24,406 nt of DNA from Chara braunii (GCA_003427395.1 BFEA01000399.1:385934-410339); one strand, 5' to 3'. Positions 8,489 to 16,790 are shown, counted from the first letter of the stretch. Made by a program: numbers and translations. The notes: generated from the letters alone by a model not told the origin.

Positions 8489-8645
8489 TGATCAATCTAT
8501 CAATCTATCAATCGATCAATCTATCAATCTATCAATCGATCAACCGATCAATCTATCAATCTATCAATCGATCAATCTATCAATCTATCAATCTATCAAT
8601 CGATCAATCTATCAATCGATCAATCGATCAATCTATCAATCGATC
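8489..8645. repeat. (ATCA/ATCT/ATCG)n microsatellite
   Basis: About 157 bp built from ATCAATCTATCA and ATCAATCGATCA units. The ATCGAT variants occur at intervals. Confidence 0.97.
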
Positions 8646-8655
8646 ACGTGGCAGG

Positions 8656-8709
8656 GTGTCGTTCGGTGCGGGCGGCGAAAATGTGTCGTTCGCTGCGGGC
8701 GGCGAACAT
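8656..8709. repeat. Two 27-bp tandem units
   Basis: GTGTCGTTCG(G/C)TGCGGGCGG units at 8656 and 8683 repeat in frame (VSFGAGGEN / VSFAAGGEH) at the end of an open frame that runs through the preceding microsatellite. Confidence 0.8.
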
Positions 8710-9276
8710 GTGTCCCAGGATCTTTCGCTGCCAGAATCTGGCCCGCACCGGACACTCCGGTCACTAGGTGAGGTGCCTCCTCCTTAACAAGTGCGCGGCT
8801 CAGAGAAGCATGGGCGTGAAAATCAGCCCGTACCATCATTCATTTCACTGTCACGGGTTGGCCACGCCAGATCCTTCCACTTACCGTACTCTCACACCCA
8901 CGAAGACAGCACTCTCCTCTAGTGGGAGACATCATGAAAAGAACGGGGGAGACAGATTGCAGAGAGAGACGAAAAGAAAAAGACAGCTGAACACGGTTTA
9001 ACATCCCAAAACAGCGCAGACGGAGAACAATCAGGCAAAGGGAAAGAGAGAAAACAATCACAATCACAACACAAAGGCGCCAACGGGCCTACTAGCTCAG
9101 GGTATCCTCACAGTAGGATTTTTTCACTTATTTATCGCCGTAATTCGGGTCAGATGCATCCGGCTCTGGCCGTAAATGAGGTCAGATACAGTTAAGAAAG
9201 AGCGGGTGTGAGTACGCCCTCAGTTGGTGCACCCATGAACTGTAAAAAAGACCCGTTGGCTATATATGCCATGCAC

Positions 9277-9278
<2 letters not shown>

Positions 9279-9311
<33 letters not shown>
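9279..9311 (-). repeat. Poly(A) tail of the U2 retropseudogene
   Basis: Thirty-three T residues on the plus strand join directly to the truncated U2 sequence. Confidence 0.93.
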
Positions 9312-9312
<1 letters not shown>

Positions 9313-9392
9313 GTGGTCCGATGGACCACGGATCAGATATTAAACTGATCAGAACAGATACTACACTTGATCTTAGCCAAAAGGCCGAGAGG
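9312..9392 (-). pseudogene. U2 snRNA retropseudogene, 3'-truncated with poly(A) tail
   Basis: The minus strand starts CTCTCGGCCTTTTGGC and continues through TAAGATCAAGTG to TAGTATCTGTTC, TCAGTTTAATATCTGAT and the stem-loop GTGGTCCATCGGACCAC. This is the 5' part of U2 spliceosomal RNA: stem-loop I, the GUAGUA branch-site recognition sequence and stem-loop IIa. It then stops before the Sm site and passes into 33 A residues (9279-9311 on the plus strand). CATGCACGGT (9270-9279) and CATGCACTGT (9394-9403) flank it as a target duplication with one difference. A poly(A) tail plus duplication indicates reverse transcription and LINE-type insertion. The Sm site and 3' domain are missing, so no functional snRNA could form. 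Confidence 0.93.
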
Positions 9393-9549
9393 TCATGCAC
9401 TGTTAACAAAAACATCCAAGACAAAAAATGGCTGGCAGAATTTCTGAACACCCATGAACTGTTGACATACAGACCCAAGTTGGAACACTCTGCCGGAAGC
9501 AGGAGGAGCAGATGAGTTGTTTTTTGTAAAATATACCACCAGTACGAGC

Positions 9550-9632
9550 CCCTCCGACGACGAAATAGAGCCGTATTTGGCTCACCTTTCAGTCTAGATG
9601 CAGCGAAAATGGCCGTGCGTTCTATTCGAGGG
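9550..9632 (-). mobile_element. Short palindromic element, copy 2
   Basis: GCCGTATTTGG, TTTCAGTCTAGATGCAGCGA and CGTTCTATTCG match the reverse complement of the 13477 copy. The outer left arm is worn, so the inverted termini are weak. Confidence 0.6.
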
Positions 9633-9633
9633 A

Positions 9634-9712
9634 AGAAGGAAGCTCAGTTGGTACACCCCTCAACTGTTAAAAATAAAAATACAGACCACCTGAGTTCGGA
9701 CTCCACTGGAAG
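9634..9712 (+). mobile_element. tRNA-like segment (TLE) copy C, uninterrupted
   Basis: AGCTCAGTTGGTACACCC (A-box-like) is followed by CAACTGTTAAAAA, ATACAGACC and GAGTTCGGACTCC (B-box-like). The order and spacing are those of a tRNA, with a slightly enlarged anticodon region. It lacks the nested insert seen in copies A and B. Confidence 0.6.
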
Positions 9713-9734
9713 CACGTGAGTGGGAATACTACAA

Positions 9735-9776
9735 TCCTGAATTACCTAGGGTCGGTCCTGAATTACCTAGGGTCGG
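9735..9776. repeat. 21-bp exact tandem duplication
   Basis: TCCTGAATTACCTAGGGTCGG occurs twice back to back. The lack of divergence suggests a recent event. Confidence 0.93.
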
Positions 9777-10099
9777 TCAGTTTGATGATCATATCTCAAG
9801 GCCATGCCCTTTAAGAAAGGAAAAGAATGACACGCGAGAATCGAGCAAAGGCCCATTTTTTTGTGAGACAAAGAAACTAAGACAGAGTGGAAGAGAAAAT
9901 GCAAAACTTGCATGAGAGAAGGGAGAAGCGAGAAGGCACAGGAGGGGGAGGAGTTAAGGACCAGAAAGGTCGAAGCGACCGATTTGAGGCGAGCATGTGC
10001 AACACGCAGGCAAGTTGAGAGTGAAGAGAGCCTATCACGAGAACACAAGGAGGGGGAGGAAAGGTTGAGAGGTAAGAGGAGAGACGGTTAACGGGGAGG

Positions 10100-10478
10100 C
10101 CTGCCTCAATTTTCAGACCACGTGTCAGGCCATTTATAACAAAACCCAACAAAACCCAAGGGTCGTTTTAACCAAACTTGCCACCAATTCATAGAGTGGA
10201 GATGATACTAACTACTTACAAAAACAAAATTGAAAAAAGAATTTTAAAAAGATAAAAAACAGCAAGGCAAAAGTGTGTTTTCATGCAAAATTCACTCATT
10301 TCAGTTTTCAGGATTTTCAGGATTTTTCAGGGCTAGCCAAAATAGTCAACTCCAGGACAGACCTTGACAAACACCAAACTTGGCACACACAGACCTTGAC
10401 CAAAAATAAAACAGGGCAAAAAAAAACAAACACAGAAAACTAAAAAAAATGATCTCCAATGCACTTTTCAGGGTTGAG
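10100..10478 (-). mobile_element. 370-bp dispersed repeat (F350), copy 1
   Basis: Its reverse complement matches 16237-16605 from CAACCCTGAAAAGTGCATTG, through GGTC(T)GTGTGTGCCAAGTTTGG, to GAGTGAATTTTGC and CTCTATG.A.TGGTG.CAAG. No open frame is conserved between copies and I see no clear terminal repeats or target duplication. Confidence 0.75.
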
Positions 10479-10483
10479 GGGGC

Positions 10484-10960
10484 GCAGAGGGATACGATGC
10501 GCTAAGGGAGAGAGAAGAGAGATGGAGAAGCTAACACTATGACAAGAAGGGGGAGGAATGGCGGGGATGAAGAATAGAGGCAACAGAGGGTGGAACAACC
10601 GGATTGACGCAAGCGCGCAAGTACGCAGAGGGATACGACGCGACGCGCAGGGGAGAGAGAAAAAATGAACAAGCTAACACCACGACAAGGAACGGGAAGA
10701 AAATGGCGCGCAAGTGCAGAAAATTATCGCTGCATCTGGACTGAAACGTGTCCAGAAACAGCTATAAGGATCGGGTGTACCATTGTTGGGTGAGGAATAG
10801 AGGTAACAGACAGCGCGGGACAACCGGATTGACGCAAGCACAAGTGCGCAGAGGGATACGATGGGCAAGGGAGAGAGAAGGGAGATGGAGAGGCTAACAC
10901 CATGACAAGGAGGGCAACGGAGGCGGAGCAGGCAGGACAAGGAGATAGCAGCGGGAAGCG
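10484..10960. repeat. Tandem array B, about 140-bp units (3 copies, one interrupted)
   Basis: Units starting GCGCAGAGGGATACGA occur near 10484, 10625 and 10848. They share GGAGAGAGAAG, AGCTAACAC.A.GACAAG, AATAGAGG.AACAGA and CCGGATTGACGCAAGC. The second unit is split at 10708/10789 by a palindromic element. The third is incomplete. Confidence 0.88.
10709..10788 (+). mobile_element. Short palindromic element, copy 3, inserted in array B
   Basis: ATCGCTGCATCTGGACTGAAA through CAGAAACAGCTATAAGGATCGGGTGTACCATT is the near-exact reverse complement of copy 1. The array unit without it reads AATGGCGGGGATGAAGAATAGAGG. Here AATGGCG and TGAGGAATAGAGG are separated by 80 bp, which marks both ends of the insertion. 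Confidence 0.75.
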
Positions 10961-11220
10961 ATGAGAAGACGAATACCCAGGGGCAGCGACGCAAATACAA
11001 AAGTGGGTGGAAGGGCTGCAATGCAAATACAAAGGTGGCGAAAGTGATGAAGAAACAACGCACGCCATAGCCTACACTAGCCTCCATAACCCCTTTAAGC
11101 CAACCAAGGGATACAACCTTTGTACCCCGCCTTCCCCTACCCGCCCACACCCCCCTTTCCTCACCCCCGGACCCCCTTTACGGCAACTCATAGGAGCCGA
11201 ACACCCATGATCGCTTCCAC
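10961..11220. other. No gene seen; C-rich DNA at the right end
   Basis: No repeat family or RNA is recognised. From 11100 on, the plus strand becomes strongly C-rich and T-rich (CCCCTTTCCTCACCCCC). Confidence 0.35.
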
Positions 11221-11221
11221 A

Positions 11222-11262
11222 TTAAGAGAAGTTTTTTTTTTTTTTTTTTTTTTTTAAGAGAA
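11222..11262. mobile_element. Poly(T) tract flanked by a 9-bp direct repeat
   Basis: TTAAGAGAA (11222-11230) and TTAAGAGAA (11254-11262) bracket 24 T residues, the last two of which are counted in the second repeat. This is what remains if only a poly(A) tail is inserted by target-primed reverse transcription. Chance duplication around a T run is the alternative. Confidence 0.45.
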
Positions 11263-11365
11263 CAATATATCTTAGAAAACATTAGGATTCAAAATCCCCT
11301 TCCTGACGTGTTGCACGGGAAGAGCCATGCGATGCGAAGCGATGCTAGGCCATTTCTGACGCACA

Positions 11366-11467
11366 CTGCAAAATTGCGCGGCCGCATGTGAACGCACCCT
11401 GGCTTCGTATCGGCCGGGATACCCTCAACCTACTGCAAAATTGCGCAGCCGCATGTGAGCGCACCCT
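11366..11467. repeat. 35-bp direct repeat, 67-bp spacing
   Basis: CTGCAAAATTGCGC(G/A)GCCGCATGTGA(A/G)CGCACCCTG occurs at 11366 and 11433 with two differences. Confidence 0.9.
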
Positions 11468-11945
11468 GCAGCAGGGTTTTGTGAGGAAATCAAAACAGCA
11501 GACAATTTTTTTTTCCAGTGGAAACGAGAGAAAGCGCCGCCAAGCGCAGATAAAAGGGAAGAGAGCTGAGGAGAGTGAAGAGTGGTTGAGACCGAAGGCC
11601 ACGGGATCGCACACCCTACCTACTACTGTATCTACTCTTCTTTCTCCCCAAACGATCCTTGTGCTATTTGCTATTTGCTATTTGCTATTTGTTGTTTGCT
11701 ATTGCTGGAGTTCCTACGAAATACCCCGAAACACGACTCCTTCCACAGCAAAGGCTGTTAAGATGAAGATGGGATCTATCCACCTTCCAGCTCCCTTCTT
11801 CGATCCCGTAATGGGCGTTCCTGGCCTGGCATGCACCCTGCTGCGGCATGACCTAGCGAAATGCCAACATGAAGCACCGGGCTGTGATGTGCGGCGCGAT
11901 GTGCGGCATTCACGATGTCCTCTGACATCGCGTGCGACAATGTGA
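11388..11945 (+). other. Unrecognised 185-codon open frame
   Basis: The longest plus-strand frame in a stretch that is not a simple repeat. It begins inside one of the 35-bp repeats and crosses the (TTTGCTA)n tract, which gives a short hydrophobic run (LVLFAICYLLFVVCYCW). It ends in the GTCGCAC-type array. No domain or family resemblance was seen. The dependence on repeats makes a real gene unlikely. Confidence 0.15.
11662..11704. repeat. (TTTGCTA)n 7-bp microsatellite
   Basis: Five to six units of TTTGCTA, one altered to TTTGTTG. Confidence 0.9.
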
Positions 11946-12735
11946 AGTCGAGGTGTTGTCACCTTGAGTCACGCTGTGCTGCCGAGTGGCACGCAGTTTC
12001 ACAATATGTCGCGCAACGTCACACAAAAGAGTGTGCGACAAGACGAAGGCGTGGAATTGTCTCCTTCAGTCACGCTGTGTCGCACAGTGTCACGGACATC
12101 ACAATAGGGTATGCCGCGCACCGCCACAAAAATCTTCGTGCGCCAAGGCCAGCCACGCTATGTCGCACAGTGTCACGCAGCGCCACAATGTCGCCCAAAC
12201 AAGGCGAAGGTGAGGACTTGTAAATTTGAGCCAGTGTCGCACTGTGAGTGTCACGCAAAATCACAATACGGGATGTCGCGCACCACCACACACAGCGGCG
12301 TGCCACACGGCAACAAGCCACGGAGCGTGATGATATCGTCACACGGACTGGCGTGCGAGCGATGTCCACTTCAGCCACCCTGCGTCGCACAGTATGGCTG
12401 AAGTTGCAACATCACAATACGATCTGCCTCGCAATGCCACACACAACGGCACGCCATGCGACAAAAAGCCTATTGTGCAACAAGGCGAGGAGCGTGCGAC
12501 AAGGTTAGGAGCGTGCGACACGGTGAGGAGCGTGCCACGAGGCGAGGAGCGTGCGACGAGGCGAGGCAAGGGGAGGGTGACGTGCAGCTGTGACATTCGG
12601 TGGCGTTGTGTGGCGTTGCACGACATAATGTGACGTTGCGTGACGCTATGCGACATCGATAGTGACTTATCACCACACTGCGCGACATGGCAGAGTGATT
12701 TGCTGTGTGATGTTGGCGTGACATAGTGTGTGACT
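11885..12735. repeat. Degenerate array rich in GTGTCGCAC / GTGCGACA words
   Basis: Words such as TGTCGCACAGTGTCACG, ATCACAATA..G.ATG.CGCGCACC and GTGCGACA(A)GGCGAGGAG recur in both orientations. Recognisable units lie at about 80-150 bp spacing (CACAAT at 12000, 12100, 12183, 12260 and 12412). A tighter 17-18 bp run of GAGGAGCGTGCGACA lies at 12487-12560. Overlapping frames on both strands follow from the repeat. Confidence 0.75.
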
Positions 12736-12812
12736 TCGTCATCGCAGCAGTGATCTGCACGTAGAAGCAAGAAAACACCGTGTGACAAGCACAAGACAAT
12801 GGGATGATGTCC

Positions 12813-12939
12813 TTCCCGCGCAAAAGCGTGGAGCGAGCAGGAGAGAGCCAAGCAGTTCCCGCGCAAAAACGTGGAGGTGGAGGTGAAATCCAAGCCGTTC
12901 CCGCGCAAAACCGTGGAGGTAGAGGAGAGAGCCATGCAA
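12813..12939. repeat. Three 42-43 bp tandem units
   Basis: Units starting TTCCCGCGCAAAA(G/A/C)CGTGGAG at 12813, 12856 and 12898. The last two are in phase (14 codons), which lengthens the frames on both strands. Confidence 0.92.
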
Positions 12940-13044
12940 TTGGTCATCGAAAGCAGAAAAAATAGCGAGGAAGCCGTTCCCTATGTCAGTAAGGCAAGAG
13001 AAGGAAAAAAATGCCAGACATGCCGCAACGACAAAATACCGGGA

Positions 13045-13370
13045 GCGACTACATCCCTCATTTCTCCTCTCTCTTCCCGTCTCTCTCTTCTCTTCTCTTC
13101 TCCCTCCTCCTCTCTTGTATTCCTCACCTCTTCTCTCTCTTCTCTTCTCTCTCCTCCTCTCTTACATTCCTCATCTCTTCTCTCTCCTCTTCTCTCTCTA
13201 TTCTCTTCTCTCTCTTCTCTACTCTCCTCCTCTCTTACATCCCTCATCTCCTCTCCTTTTTCTCTCCTCCTCTGTTCTGTTTTGTCGTTCCACTTCTCTT
13301 TCCTTTGTTCTCTCTCCTCTCTTCTCTATGCCCTTCTCTTTCCTCTCTCTTCTTTATCCTCCTGGGTAAT
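13045..13370 (+). repeat. Polypyrimidine tract (CT/CCT-rich)
   Basis: About 325 bp almost free of purines on the plus strand. It has internal direct repeats of CTCCTCCTCTCTTACATTCC and CTCATCTC. The hydrophobic and serine-rich frames over it are compositional. Confidence 0.93.
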
Positions 13371-13476
13371 TCACTTCATGCCTTATCGCTCCCCCCTCGC
13401 CCGCCGAGAGGAGAAGCAGAAGCTGCTCACCAAGTCGGGGGTTCCGTAGCAAGATGCAGAAAGGCTACCCGTCTTC

Positions 13477-13565
13477 CCCCGAATCGAACGTACGGTCATT
13501 ATCACTGCATCTAGACTGAAAATTGCCCCAAATACAGGCATAATGACCGTACGTTCTATTCGGGG
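13477..13565 (+). mobile_element. Short palindromic element, copy 4, with 26-bp arms
   Basis: The arms at 13477-13502 and 13540-13565 are inverted repeats matching at 25 of 26 positions (CCCCGAAT.GAACGTACGG continuing TCATTAT). They enclose a 37-base spacer with CACTGCATCTAGACTGAAAATT. This is the best preserved of four copies in the window. It is non-coding and would fold into a strong hairpin as RNA or single-stranded DNA. Confidence 0.85.
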
Positions 13566-13679
13566 AACGGCACTCGCAGACAGGAGAGGCAGGAGATACG
13601 CCCCAAGACGAGAACACGGGGTATAAACCAACAAAACAGGAACGCGAACGAGTGCAAACTCCAGCAAGATGGAAGAACA

Positions 13680-14330
13680 GAAAAAGGAGAAGAACAAAAG
13701 GAGGAGAGAGAAAAAACGAGGACAAAAGAGATGACAGAAGCTATGGGAAGTGAGACTAAACGAGGAGAAGACCGAAGAGACGAGCAAAAGAGATACAAGA
13801 GAGAATAGATGAGGAGAAGATAGACGATGGAAGAGCAAGAGCGAAAAAAAAAAAAAAAAAAAAAAAAGAGAACGAAAAGAGAAGTGAGGAGGAAACAAGA
13901 CAGAAACGGTAAGGAGAAGAAAAAGAGAAGCAAGGAGGGACAAGGAGAAGAGAGCAAGGACAAGGAGAAGAGAGAAGAGAGCAGAGAAAGAAGAAAAAGA
14001 GAACAGAAACGAGACAAGAAGATAGAAGACGAGGAGAAGAAGAGGTGAAGAGAACAACCGGGAGGAGAGATGAGACGAAGAGAAAAGAGAGAACAGAAGA
14101 GAGAAGGGATAAGGAGAGAAGAGGAGAAGAGGAGAAGAGGAGAAGATAAAAGTCGAGGATAGGAGAGAGGAGACGGCGAGGAGAAAAGGGACCGGTATAG
14201 GATCGAGAGGAGGAGAGAGATTCCAAGACGAGAACATCATAAGCAGGTAAAAAAAAAAAAGAAAAGGAAAAAAAGAATAGATGAAGGCAAGAATAAGAGA
14301 AAAAAAGGAGAGGTGAAAAGGAGGTTGCTC
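13680..14330 (+). repeat. Polypurine tract (GA/GGA-rich)
   Basis: About 650 bp with very few pyrimidines on the plus strand, including an A run at 13844-13867. The 318-codon frame on the minus strand is the Ser/Leu/Phe translation of this tract and not a gene. Confidence 0.93.
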
Positions 14331-14445
14331 CAACCTCACACTTCACTGACGAGATGACTAGGCGTCAAAGATAGAAACAGGGGGGGGGGGGGTCCTGTCC
14401 AGAATTGACAGGTAATTGAATTGGTTGGGCTTAAAGAATTAGCCT

Positions 14446-14481
<36 letters not shown>

Positions 14482-14531
14482 TAAGATGAAGTCAAGAATG
14501 AGAAAACAAAGGAGAGGTGAAAAGGAGATGG
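14275..14531. repeat. 55-bp direct repeat enclosing a poly(A)-ended segment
   Basis: AGAATA.GATGAAG.CAAGAAT and AGGAGAGGTGAAAAGGAG occur at 14275-14325 and again at 14477-14531. Between them lie G13 (14380-14392) and a segment ending GAATTAGCCTTATT plus 27 A residues (14450-14476). It may be a retroposon 3' end with an unusually long flanking duplication, or a plain duplication. Confidence 0.6.
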
Positions 14532-14737
14532 CGATGGGAGTGCACACCTTCTTGTGCCCCTCGTTCTCTTCCTTAGTTACAGACGATTTATCGTTGCCGC
14601 TCTCATATTGACCGTCTCTCCTTAATTGTTGTTGAAACTCGTGTTTGCCCGTTACGACAGACGAGGCTCGCCTTTTCCTACCTCCCTCTCCCCTAGCGAG
14701 GGTAGCAAAGCCCTACCTCTCTCTCCCTCCAATTCGT

Positions 14738-14802
14738 CCTGTTCCCCCTCCTCTTCGGCCTCCTCCTCCTGCTCTTCGTCCTCCTCCTCCTCCTCCTCCT
14801 AA
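14738..14802. repeat. (CCT)n-rich tract
   Basis: Imperfect CCT triplets give a proline-rich frame on the plus strand and a glycine-rich one on the minus. No other coding support. Confidence 0.85.
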
Positions 14803-15086
14803 ACGCCACGTGTTTCCTCCCAATCCCAGCAAGAAACGAGAACGAGAAGCGACACCTTCTAGACCAATAACCATAGGAAGGAAGCTGCGCGCCGAGCTGT
14901 TAACCCAATTATCACCACCAATCAGGACGGAATGACTTGCGGCTAAGTAAGGGTCAGATCCCACTACCCTGGATTATTCAATTTTTAACCCTCGATTACG
15001 AAGATCGACGGTCAGAAATCAACAATAGGGGCTAGTGGGAGAACAGCGACCAGACACAGCTCGTCCTTTCCGGCACCGCCGTTAAT
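14803..15086. other. No gene seen
   Basis: No repeat relationship, RNA fold or protein family is evident. Confidence 0.35.
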
Positions 15087-15300
15087 ATCAACGCAATTCG
15101 AGACAGATGCATCCGGTTCTGGTCGTAAATGAGGTGAGATACAATTAAGAAAAAGCTGGTGTGAGAACCCCCTCGGTTGTTGAACCCATGAACTGTAAAA
15201 AGCGCCAGTTATATATGCCATGCACAGTTTAGGCTGTGGCTGGCAGGATTTCTGAACACCCATGAATTGTTGAAATAGAGACCCGAGTTCGGATCCAGAT
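15087..15300 (+). mobile_element. tRNA-like repeat (TLE) copy B, with the nested 61-bp insert but no U2
   Basis: It matches copy A at 9131-9500. It has CCCCTCGGTTGTTGAACCC (A-box-like) and CGAGTTCGGATCC (B-box-like). The B-box-like block is better preserved than in copy A. ACCCATGAACTGT (15184-15196) and ACCCATGAATTGT (15258-15270) bracket a 61-bp insert. Within it CATGCACAGT (15219-15228) is the unoccupied form of the U2 target site. Confidence 0.68.
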
Positions 15301-15489
15301 GCGACCAGCTGAACAGAATGGACAAGGACACAGGGTCATGCTGGAAAGTTGTGCCCCTCACTGACAGGGGCCTGCAGGAAACTTCAGAGGCCCCAGGGCA
15401 CAACAAAATACGTCCGCCGTTGGAGGGGCATACCGCAAACAAATAGAAGTCAGAGGGGCATTTCGAAAATTTTACTTTTCGAAAAAAAG

Positions 15490-15835
15490 GGGCTGACGGC
15501 GAAGGGGCCCGGTAGCGCTAATCCGCTGCGCTAATTCCTAGCGGTAACCAGCACTGGCGCTAGCGCTAGCGTCAGCACTTTCCCGTTTCGTTTTCCGCTA
15601 CTACGGCGGCGGTAATTCCGTGAAGGGAAAACTTACCATTGAAATCTTGTTGGGGAGACGAAAAAAAAGCTGTGAGGTGCGCGGGCCTGGCGGCGAAGGG
15701 GCCCGGTAGCGCTAGCGCCAGCGCTAATTCCGAGCGCTAATCCAAGCAGTACACGCGACAGCCTACGGGCGACGTTCGAATTACGGCGGCGGTAACTCCA
15801 TAGCGAGAAAATTACCGTTGGCGGAACAGGAGAAC
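15490..15835. repeat. Two copies of a GC-rich unit, 195-bp spacing
   Basis: GGCGAAGGGGCCCGGTAGCG starts each copy (about 15498 and 15693). Each copy continues with AGCGCTAAT words, ACGGCGGCGGTAA(T/C)TCC and TTACC(A/G)TTG. Short palindromes (AGCGCT, GCTAGC) are dense in both. Confidence 0.85.
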
Positions 15836-16236
15836 CACCATCTTACACCTCAGCTCCTTACGCCATAGATGCTCGGGCCATGGTAGATATCCTAGTCTAT
15901 GAGCACGTTGGGGGGCTGCCTAAGTTGGGCGGCCCAGACAGAATCCGAACTAACCATTCATGAGAGAAACCATTCGTTCAAAGTTCCCTGACCAAGTTAT
16001 GATCCTCATTCCGTTTCACATAAGTTACCATATCCGTTACATCTGAACCTCTTGTGAATGCATCAAGGAGTGGTGTAATCTGTATGAGGATAACATCTCG
16101 ACATCAAGCCCCGCTTTATATTCGAGCCTCACCACATTCTCTCTGATTCCAGTGTTTTTGACCCCATTAGTCTTCTACATATAGAATAGGCACCAAAGGT
16201 TAACAGGGACCCCCACTATTCAGCCCCAAGGTAACA
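15836..16236. other. No gene recognised
   Basis: Minus-strand translation gives a short open run (VILIQITPLLDAFTRG, then SDVTDMVTYVKRNEDHNLV) bounded by stops. It could be a decayed coding relic, perhaps of a transposon, but no family is recognised. Confidence 0.3.
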
Positions 16237-16605
16237 CCCCCAACCCTGAAAAGTGCATTGGAGATTATTTTTTATTTTATTTTTTTATTTTTTTTTATAG
16301 CCTTGCCTTATTTTTGGTTAAGGTCTGTGTGTGCCAAGTTTGGTGTTTGTTGGGGTCTTGGTGTTCACTGTTTTGGCCAACCCCGAAAAATCCTGAAAAT
16401 CCTGAAAACTGAAAAGAGTGAATTTTGCCTGCAAACGCACTTTTGTCTTGGGGTTTAAGGCCTCTTTGATCAATTTTATTTATTTATTTTTTCGTTGTTG
16501 GTTTATTTGGTGTTCACTCTATGGACTGGTGACAAGTCTGGCGTAAAAGGTATGGGACGTTTGTTATAATGACCCTGAAAAAATCCTGAAAATTTAGGGC
16601 TTTGT
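16237..16605 (+). mobile_element. 370-bp dispersed repeat (F350), copy 2
   Basis: Inverted partner of 10100-10478. CCCTGAAAA words occur at both ends (16242 and about 16571), but no firm terminal structure is visible. Confidence 0.75.
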
Positions 16606-16776
16606 TAACCTCTTCTCAGAGTAGAACAACCCCACCCCGCACGGTCGAGGTTGACTAGGTCCCGATCATGGAGGTACGGTGACCACGTCTGGCACGAGGT
16701 TAGGTAGTCACTCCTCCCCCCATGACAAACAATAGTCGCTTACCCTTACATGCAACATTCTAACAGGATCTCAACA

Positions 16777-16790
16777 CTTTCCTCCCTTTC
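16777..16790 (-). other. Candidate polypurine tract of a minus-strand LTR element
   Basis: The minus strand reads GAAAGGGAGGAAAG followed directly by TGTTGAGATCC. A polypurine tract next to a TG-starting LTR would look like this. TGTTGAG is nearly the inverse of CTCGACA at the presumed end of the other LTR (17598). No LTR-to-LTR homology was confirmed. Confidence 0.35.

Larger units (their letters stand above)
9131..9500 (+). mobile_element. tRNA-like repeat (TLE) copy A, carrying two nested insertions
   Basis: It matches 15087-15300 over GATGCATCCGG.TCTGG, TAAATGAGGT.AGATACA, GGTGTGAG and ACCCATGAACTGT. The block CGCCCTCAGTTGGTGCACCC resembles a tRNA D-arm/A box and GACCCAAGTTGGA a decayed T-arm/B box. 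ACCCATGAACTGT occurs twice (9231-9243 and 9450-9462), bracketing an insert also present in copy B. That insert in turn holds the U2 sequence (9279-9392). A tRNA-derived SINE is the likeliest origin. Confidence 0.65.

Noticed and set aside
8489-8645. CRISPR-like regular array
   Set aside because: It is a continuous 4/8-base microsatellite with no unique spacers, and the DNA is eukaryotic nuclear in character.
8014-8787. 257-codon plus-strand frame
   Set aside because: It is made of a palindromic element, an unrecognised stretch, the ATCA microsatellite and a 27-bp repeat. There are no domain signs.
9312-9392. Functional U2 snRNA gene
   Set aside because: It ends before the Sm site and 3' stem-loops and has a genomic poly(A) tail and target duplication, as expected of a retrocopy.
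13383-14339. 318-codon minus-strand open frame
   Set aside because: It is the Ser/Leu/Phe-rich translation of a polypurine tract, and a similarly long frame exists in another phase. Composition explains it.
15836-16236. Retrotransposon polyprotein relic on the minus strand
   Set aside because: Only a roughly 40-residue open run with no RT, integrase or protease motif could be read.
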